Origin: Odobenus rosmarus divergens
Taxonomy: Eukaryota > Chordata > Mammalia > Carnivora > Odobenidae
DNA: 64,000 nucleotides
NCBI RefSeq assembly: GCF_000321225.1
Contig: NW_004450465.1
Location: 564,137 to 628,136 of the forward strand
Direction of reading: 5' to 3'
The position numbers and the translations under genes are program-made. This document shows positions 48,901-57,900 of the stretch, piece after piece (the first letter of the stretch is position 1; each line of letters begins with the position of its first letter). The notes beneath the pieces were generated by a model. It ran no database searches and was not told the origin of the DNA. It saw nothing but the letters and a program-made list of their open reading frames with translations.

Positions 48901-51900
48901 TCACATTTTTTACAAGAGACAATTGTCCTAGTACCCTGTCCTGTGGCCCTTTCTCCAGCGCACAAGCTTCAGACCGATCTTGCCCTGCTGTCCCGAGATT
49001 CTTGTCTTTCACGACAAAGCCCATCTAAAGCCGTGCTCCTCAACTCCAAAGTGCACACCCATTGCATGGGGATCTTGTCAAACATGCTGATTCTGATTCA
49101 GTAGGTCTGAGGTGAGGTGTAACATCCTGCGTTTTACTAAGCCGCCAGGGGATGGATGCTGCTGGCCCATGGAACATACTCTTGACTAACAAGGGTATAA
49201 ATGGCTTCATCAACGACCTGCATGGATATAGATGAGCAGGAAGATGCAGCACCAGAAACGGAAATTTGGAGGAGACCCTTATCTTTCTAGGAGCCAGTAG
49301 ACCTTAAGAGTGAGAAAAACAGTAGCTACTCAGGGATGATTCTGTAAGCTGCTATCATTTCCTATTTGGACATCAATAATTCTGAATACTGTTATGAATA
49401 CTGGAGGGCTCCTGCCCTCTTGGAATTTATCACTGGTTAAAAATGAGAAGGGTGAACATTATGTAAAATGCTGACAGATCACAAGCAATGGCTCCATGTA
49501 ACTTTTATCGGGTTTTTTTCTGGCTCAATACCAATGCACTTTACAAGTCCCAAGCTCACTGATAACTAATTCAAGTCTTAGGTGGTTTGGGGTCCATCTC
49601 CAACAGAATGGAAACCTGATGATTCTATCAGTAGTGCTTGTATACCTTATGTTTTTTATTTAAAGACTTTCTTTGGACTCTGGACTTTGTCTTAGCTTCT
49701 CCATTTAGGGGGTGATTCTGGGAATCACTTATGAGCAAGTGGAAAAGGAGACAGGAAAGGAAAGGCAGTCAATAAAGCCTTGTAATGGAAAAAGTTGCCA
49801 CTTAGATCATTGGAGCTTATAGCACTTGAGAACTCAGAGTGGCAGTGTTATCACATCCAATGGGAAACAAATTGGGGTACTGATACATCAACTCCCGTCC
49901 ATGTGGAGTTGAAGCCTACTCCTGGGCAGGTGGCGAGCCATTCGGGATACCAAGCAAGCTGACAAAGAGCTCTGGAAGCCAGAGAAGGGTGATCAGTTAA
50001 AAAAAAAAATTGCAAGTGCTGTCCTTTGGAAGTTGGGTGAGCCAAAAGGCACTGACATGGTAGGGGGGAAGGTCTATGGGAAGGCCACCTGGAGCATCTG
50101 CTGTTGCCTTTCATGTTAAGTTTTATTCCAAAATATAATTATCATATCTGCTTAATTTCACTTTTATCTTGCCAAATCTCCTGCTTTTCATAACTTTTCT
50201 AAACCTCCTGCTTATTCCTTCCTTGAACTGGATCCTTGGCATTCTTAATTTCCCTAATCTCTGATCCATTGCTCATGTAACTTCTGTAGGATTTGGGAGA
50301 ATTGTTGTGTAGACTTAACCCTCTCTCATCTAGATTATTGCAATAGCCTTTCAAATGATATGTCTACCTTACCCTTACTCTCAGCCAATCCACCTGCCAC
50401 ACCGTTACTCAAATACTGTTTTTTAAAAAACAAATAGTATCTCTACGCTAGTACATAAAACCCTGTGGATCTAGCCTCAACCCCATCAACTATTTCCCAT
50501 CTGCAACTGCCACTCCAAAAATATATACTACTGACTTGTCATTCCCTGAATAAATTATGCTATTTCATCCTTCTATGCTGTTTTATTCTACATCTAATGC
50601 CCATAATTGTCTACTAAAAACAATCCAGTTGTCATCTAAAATTGGAAGCACACCCACTCCTTACTCCTCAGTCACCCATCGCAGTTTCTCTCTCCCCAGC
50701 CCCACCATGCTTCTGCTTTTGTCCCTGTAATTGTCCTTCCTATTTTATCAATCTATTATTCATATTAGACTCTGAGATTGAGAGTAACTTCACTGAAACG
50801 TTCTCAACACTACTGCCGATACATCCTGTGGTGCTTGGCACCTTGTTCAGGGCTTACTGAATTGAATGTAACAATTTGGAAATTGCAGTTGGAGAACCAG
50901 ATGAAAGTCTGACATATAGACATGCACAGGAAGAAGTCTGCAGAATAGTTTAACTTGCTAGAAGACAGACGTTCTCAGTGATGTGGTTTGCTTGCTGTGT
51001 ATCATTTAGGAGTCTTTAAATGTTTCAGTTCCTTATTTTCTACATCTGCTTAGCTGTAAAGGCATTTGCAATCCAACACCATGGTAACCTTAACATTTTT
51101 CTTACTTTCCATTCTTAATCCATCAAAGAAAAGCAAGCATAGTTTACTTAAACTTAATTTGTAATGGTAGGAAATTAGAGGCAAAGGCATTAACAACAAT
51201 CTCTTCCCATTGTGGAGTTGAGTACAAGCCACCATTACAAGCGTTCTCACATTTGATCAATTCACCCACTGGCTTATGGAAACACGTATCGCAGAGGCGT
51301 TGAGATCTTAACTATGTATTTCTGGCACATCCCCAGATGTTTAGAATTTCTTGCTAATATTTGAGCGTATTCCACAACTCGATGTCCCGTAAGCTGTGGG
51401 TTTCCCCACCTCCTGTCACTGGAGCAAAATTTTCTACAAAAAGTGTGGAAGGAGACATGAACTGAATTATTTGTGATTAAAATGTACTCCATTTTCTTCG
51501 GGCATCAAGGAAAGGGAATTTCAAAGATAGTTTGGATTTTCTCAAATCCAATTAATCATTCCTTTGCTTAAATAATTTTGTTTTCAATTTTAAAACAGCA
51601 TATGCTCACTGAAGAAAATTTTTTAAATTCAGAAACTTAAAAAGTCCTCTGATTTGAAGCCCTAGAAAGGAGAAAGAGACAGAGAGAACATTTCTATAAT
51701 ACTAGGCTAATAATTTATATTTAGTCTTCTACATTGTGTTTTGTTTTTTTCTGTCTGTTATATTATGAGCAGGTTCCCTTGAAGTCAGGCATTGTTCCAC
51801 TTGTGTGGGTAAATCTGTGCAACATGATTTTATTGTTTTTAACCTGCATGAGGCCAAATTGAGTAAATTGAACTTTATTTCTGGACTCGTCATGACAGAT

Positions 51901-54900
51901 GAAATAATAAAGAAATAACAAAAGTTGTCATTTTTATTAAGCAAGAAATTTGAAAATATTAGAATGAAGATATTTTCAACTTTTCCAAAGATGATTTTGT
52001 GTTTCCTTCATAATTTTGTATTCATGACACCCTTCTTAAAAGTGAATCAGTCCTGAGAACTGGCTCGTATGGGGGATGGGTGTTACTTTCTGAATTAGCT
52101 TTATCCCACCACATATTTCAAAACACTTGTTTCAAGCCTCTGTGCCCTGCTGTATGAATATGAAGTTTCCAAATAATAATTTCATATTAGTTTCCAGATA
52201 AAAATTTCAATTTCATATTCAATAATAATTCATGTGAGAATCCCTGGTGGGCCAGTACCCACAGTAAACATGGTGCCCATTCTACATGGCATGGAGCCAC
52301 GATGACTTTTTTGCTTCTTTCATTTGTACTTCTCATTAATATTCCTTATGATGAATGTACATGGAACACTGAAGCAAAGAGATCATTTTTCTACTACAAA
52401 AATAATTATTTCTAGGAACTATAATGGAGAGATTATATAAAATATAAAAATTCATCGTGGGTCACTTTTTTCAACACTGTCATGAATCATTAATGCTTTT
52501 AATAGAATGAGGTTTTAGAGATTTTTAAAGGTACTAGACAGCGAAATCTATGCTGTATTAAAAGTCATTAACCCTGTAAAAATGCTATAGAATAGTAATT
52601 TTATAGCTAATGAGTCCCAAATTGTCACATCATTTCAGGAAACTAAAATAGAGCAGTACAGTACCATCTCACACTGCATCTCCTTGATACATTTTTCTTA
52701 AGCAATATTCATCATCATTCAAATTTATGTAGCTCACCCACAAAAGCAACAGCTACGGCAGAGCATCCAACAAAAGGGAAAGCCATTCCTTAGAGCTCTG
52801 GAATAGGTAAGATATAGGAGGAAATATAATAGGGGTTTGAGAATCTAAAATATATTTTTTATAATTAATTTTGTGAAGACAGGCTATTAAGCTGTATATC
52901 ATGAGTTATTAACTTTGGTCATGTAAAGGACTATTCAATGCTTAATTACTACAGACAGTACTTAATCCAGGTCTACACAGTTTTAGCATAGATGAGTTTT
53001 CTCTTTTTTTTTTAAGATTTTATTTATTTATTTGACAGAAAGAGAGAGCACAAGCAGGGGGAGCAGCAGGGAGAGGGAGAGGGAGAAGCAGGCTACCCGC
53101 CGAGCAGGGGGGCCAATGCGGGACTCGATCCCAGGACCCTGGGATCATGACCTGAGCCGAAGGCAGACGTTTAATGGACTGAGCCACCCAGGCGCCTCCA
53201 GCATAGATGAATTTTCAAAAGATTACTTAAAAGCAAAGGAAAATAAACACCTTTAATTTCCAAAAATGATGTTTATATTCTCTTTGTTTTGTTCTTTATT
53301 TCTTTAAATCTTCTAATGATTTTTTTTAAAAAACAGGAATATATTGATGCTGGAGTAAGTCCAGTCTCTGGCAATAGCTTTAATTTCTTATATATTTCTC
53401 TAATTTTTTATCTTCTAATTTTAGTTCAGACACATAACAAAGCCTGAACAGCTCACAGAGATTTCCTTCACTGTCAAAAGCTTCAACTCATCTACGTCAT
53501 TACTTTTAAATTATTAAGTTAAACATGAATATCTCATGGGAACACTTATTATTGTTCTTTTATTTCCCAATTTGTTTTAAGAAAAAAAACTCAAAAGAAA
53601 AGAAGAGCCACCAATTTTAACTAATGGAAACAAAAAAAGTTTGGACTATTACTGTCTATAGAGAAATGTTCACATTTTATTTTAGCTCTAAACATCAGTG
53701 CAGGTAAAGACAGACTTCAGCTTTTGGGACCATGACACGAAATCCAGTTTGTTCTAAAAACTTGTTATCTGTATAGATTTTTCTCTTTTGAGAGACACAT
53801 GTAGAATTTAATTTCTTAGAGACGAGCTTATCCCCTTTTAAAAATTAGGTTAAATTATGATATATACCTTAAATTTTTTAGAAGTCTATTAACATGAAAT
53901 GAATAAAAGAACTGTGATATCAAAGGCAACCAAGGATATTAATTTTAGATGTTCTTACATTAATAATTTTTGCTACTGCTTTAACTGAAAGAAAAAAGGA
54001 AGGTATAACAAGGTCTAATTTTTCAGAGTCTGAGAAAAATATTACATTATTGTGCTTTTATCATTTTGACACATGCTTCATTATTTCCATACTACAGGAA
54101 TTCAAAGATAACTTTGATTCTTCCTTTTTCAAATAGGATTCTAATAAAGTTTTCATTAAAAAGTGGTGTATTTCTTGATAAAATATTTCAGTGGAGTTTT
54201 TTTTACCCTGGAATATTTCAGGGGAAAGTTCATTTTCTTACGTTTCAATCTATAGTTTCATTTGTATAATCCCACTTTTTTTAAAAAAATGTTTTTGCAT
54301 GTTAAATCAATGGCAATATAACATCAGTATGTTTAAGTAAGTTTATTATCATTTGTATCAATCTTTGCCTATGAGCTTCCTGGTTTATAATTTTTTACAC
54401 ATTTACTCTAATAAAAATTAGATCTAAAGTGGACCAAGACCAATAGATTGGCTCTGAAAGAATTTAGAGGCTGTATTGACAAGGCAATGAATGCTATTAA
54501 TCTCAAGCATACAGTAGTGTTTAGGTACTAACACAAAACTAATAATTCCAAAGATTAGTAATATTCATTAAATGTCAGCAGAAATTTTCTCAAGAAAAGT
54601 AGTCTGAATTTTTTCTTAGGACTATTTTGCACAATAGGGGCAAAGATAACCTTTACTTTTTTGCATAAAATATGGTCTATTTCCCATTTAATAGGGGAAT
54701 TACTCGAATGCCTGGTATGTGTTCTTTTTTTTTTTTAAGATTTATTTATTTGACAGAGAGAGACACAGCGAGAGAGGGAACACAGGCACGGGGGTAGTGG
54801 GAGAGGGAGAGGCAGGCTTCCTGCGGAGCAGGGAGCCCGACACAGGGCTCGATCCCAGGACCCCGGGATCATGACCTGAGCTGAAGGCAGACGCTTAACG

Positions 54901-57900
54901 AACTGAGCCACCCAGGCGCCCCCTGGTATGTGTTCTTCTAATAATGATTTGTTTCATGAAAGATGAAAATGCACATGTTGACACTGTCAAATGGCAAAAG
55001 CAGTATGGAAGACCTTCCACAATGAACGTGAGAATTATTTTGAGACCGTTTAGAATGCATACTCCCCCCAAGTAATCACAAGATTGCTGATCTGAAAGGG
55101 GAGTTGAAAACAGTTTTGACTCTGTTCAATGTAACAGAATTTTAAAAGTTAAGGCTTTGATCTGGTGGTATTTGAAATACCTTCCTACGAACTACTTTTG
55201 TATTTAGAGAAACTATATCTCCCTAGGACTGGGTCTCATGGGTAACACCATGAAAAAATAGAGTAAAATTTGGTAGAGCCTTGTGCTAGGACCTGCAGCA
55301 GCTTGGAGAAAAAGGTAATTTGTTTCTCTTTAAGGGGAAAAGTCGTAAATGGAGGAAAAGAGACATGTAGGAGACAGTGAAAAAATTGAGAGAAAGGGAA
55401 AAGAAAAGAAGGGGGGAAAAGTGGACACGAATAAGAAAAATAGGTCTGAGCGCCTGAGTGGTTCATTAGGTTGAGCGTCTGCCTTCAGCTCAGGTCATAA
55501 TCCCAGGGTCCTGGGATCGAGTCCTGCATCGGGCTCCCCGCTCAGCGGGGTGTCTGCTTCTCCTTTTCCCTCTGTCCTCTGGCTTGTGCTCTCTCTATCC
55601 CAAATAAATAAATAAAATCTTTAAAAAAGAAAAATAGGGGGGCGCCTGGGTGGCTCAGTTGGTTAAACCACTGCCTTCAGCTCAGGTCATGCTCCCAGGG
55701 TCCTGGGATCGAGCCCCACATCGGGCTCCCTGCTCAGCAGGAAGCCTGCTTCTCCCTCTGCCTGCCGCTTCCCCTGCTTGTGCTCTCTCCCTCTCTCTCC
55801 CTCTCTCTCTCTCACTATCTCTCTCTGTGTGTCAAATAAATAAATAAAATCTTTAAAAAAAAAGAAAAAGAAAAAAGAAAAATAGGTCATATTTGGAAAT
55901 AGAGTTATTCAGTATATCACATTATATCATATTACATTAAATATTCAATTCTATTTCACTTTCTTAAAAGAAACAGTAAAGATTATTAGATTCTGTACTA
56001 TTAATAAAATTTATTTTCTTTTTTTTCATAGATGGTTATGTCCTTCGGAGTTACTTGGTAGACAAGTAAGTTCATTTTCTTCTACTACTATGCTTGCAAA
56101 AAGAGTGTTATGCTTTTCTTTAAGAAAGATTGCTAATAACATCTAAATAACATAATCTACTAAACTGTCATAAATAAATTTTAAAACAATATGCTATCCT
56201 AATGTCAATGCTAATGTCATTATGTACCCATAATAAAGTTAAGGTTTTCCTAAAGTGTCACTCTTTTAAATAGACAAAAACCCTTCTCGTTCATGAATAT
56301 ACAGTTCATAGTTATAAACATTCATTGGAGACAGACATGGCAAACATTGGAGGCAGGGGAAAACCACTAACACTTTCATTAATATTTTGCCTTTCACTTA
56401 CTGATTATTGCAGTTGGTGGAATTGAATTAATCAGGGATCAATTAGTGTCTACACAGTAGGTGCTAATGTCACCTGTTAGTAATTTGGCTGCCATTTGAG
56501 GGCTTTTCTTTACTAGGCAGAGTAGAGTATTAAGTTGCCTTTTTGGAAGCATGCCAGAAAAAAAGATAGTCGTCAATGATTCTTCTATTCTTATGAATAA
56601 GACATTGTCACAGGCTGGTACTAGTGTTCTATGAGAGTCCCCCTCAAATGTTGTAAGATTCTGTTCCAAGTATATCAGTGCAAGAAGTGAACTCCGTTAT
56701 GAGGTCATATGCCAACAAAAAGATTTACAAAATTCTGCATAATAAAAAATCAAGGAAGATTCACAAATTGTATCCATAAACAACCTGACACCAATCAGAA
56801 AGAGACAACTCAATGCTAGTGCTCTGTCAGCAAACTAGTAAAGAGTCAAATAAAAATAATCATTATACTTTTCTTTTTCTCAGAGCATTAATCACAATGG
56901 TAGGCAAGGCACTTTTCTATTTTTCTATTTTCTATGAAAGATACAAATTTCAGGGAAAGAATACGTGGCTTCAGCAGTGATTATTACAGGATGATGAAGA
57001 GAGAATTTAGAAAGTATACTCTAAGTAATTATTGGTTCACCATCTATTGACGTGAATACTTAATAAATGTGTATTGAATGAATGATAGGAAGATCTATCC
57101 TCTTTGCATTTGTACCAGATCTCCAGTAGCCAACCCTCCCTTAATCTCAGAGAAAGGATCCAAACAGAAGACATAGGCAGCCCACAACATCTGCCATAGT
57201 TGGCAGCAACTTGGAGGGCCTGCTGCTGCTTCCATGATAAAAGCATAGTACAGGAACCAAAAGTGGGTCTGGTCAAGGTGACAGTCACCTTACACTAGTC
57301 ACTGAACTTTGAGACTGTAACCTCCATTTCAAGGCTATATTTGCCATTTATAAAATTTCTATTTTAATTACTTGTATGTCATTCTCTCCTCCATTAGATT
57401 ATAAGCTTCTTAAAATCAAAGCTTGTGTCTTACTCATGATTATGTCTCCTCGTACATAGGAGGGACTCGGTAGGAAAGGTGTGGAGAGCAGAATATTTTA
57501 CAAAGATTCAGGACCAAGTACAACCAAAATGTGTAAAAGTAGCCAGAGCTATTATTATGCATGGAGCCTATAACCATAAATATTTTTAGAATTACATAAG
57601 AATCACCATACTAACCATATCTTGGCTATTCATTTTGAAACTAATATTTATGTATTTTATAATTAATATTTAGAAATTTTAATTAGAAACATGCAAAAAT
57701 AATGCACCCATTTCTTATGCCAAATATTATTCTATTTCTTTTTTTAATATTATTCTATTTCATTCAACATTTGAAGTTCAAGTGAAAGTATAAATCTGAT
57801 TATTAACAAATACAAAGAATCCATTAGGGGATGACAGAGTCAGTCAGAAGACAATGTGACTCTTGATCTCCGGTCCTGAGTTCAAGCCCCATGTGGGGTA

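Larger units (their letters stand above)
47216..56031 (+). other. FYB1 intron W13-W14 (8.8 kb)
   Basis: The intron holds MER5-type relics (47445-47570, 49035-49170), a 168-bp direct duplication around an L1 piece (47749-48228), an L2 stretch (50200-50875) and SINEs at 53003, 54727, 55447 and 55638. The stretch 51000-52980 has no repeat I recognise. Confidence 0.85.
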
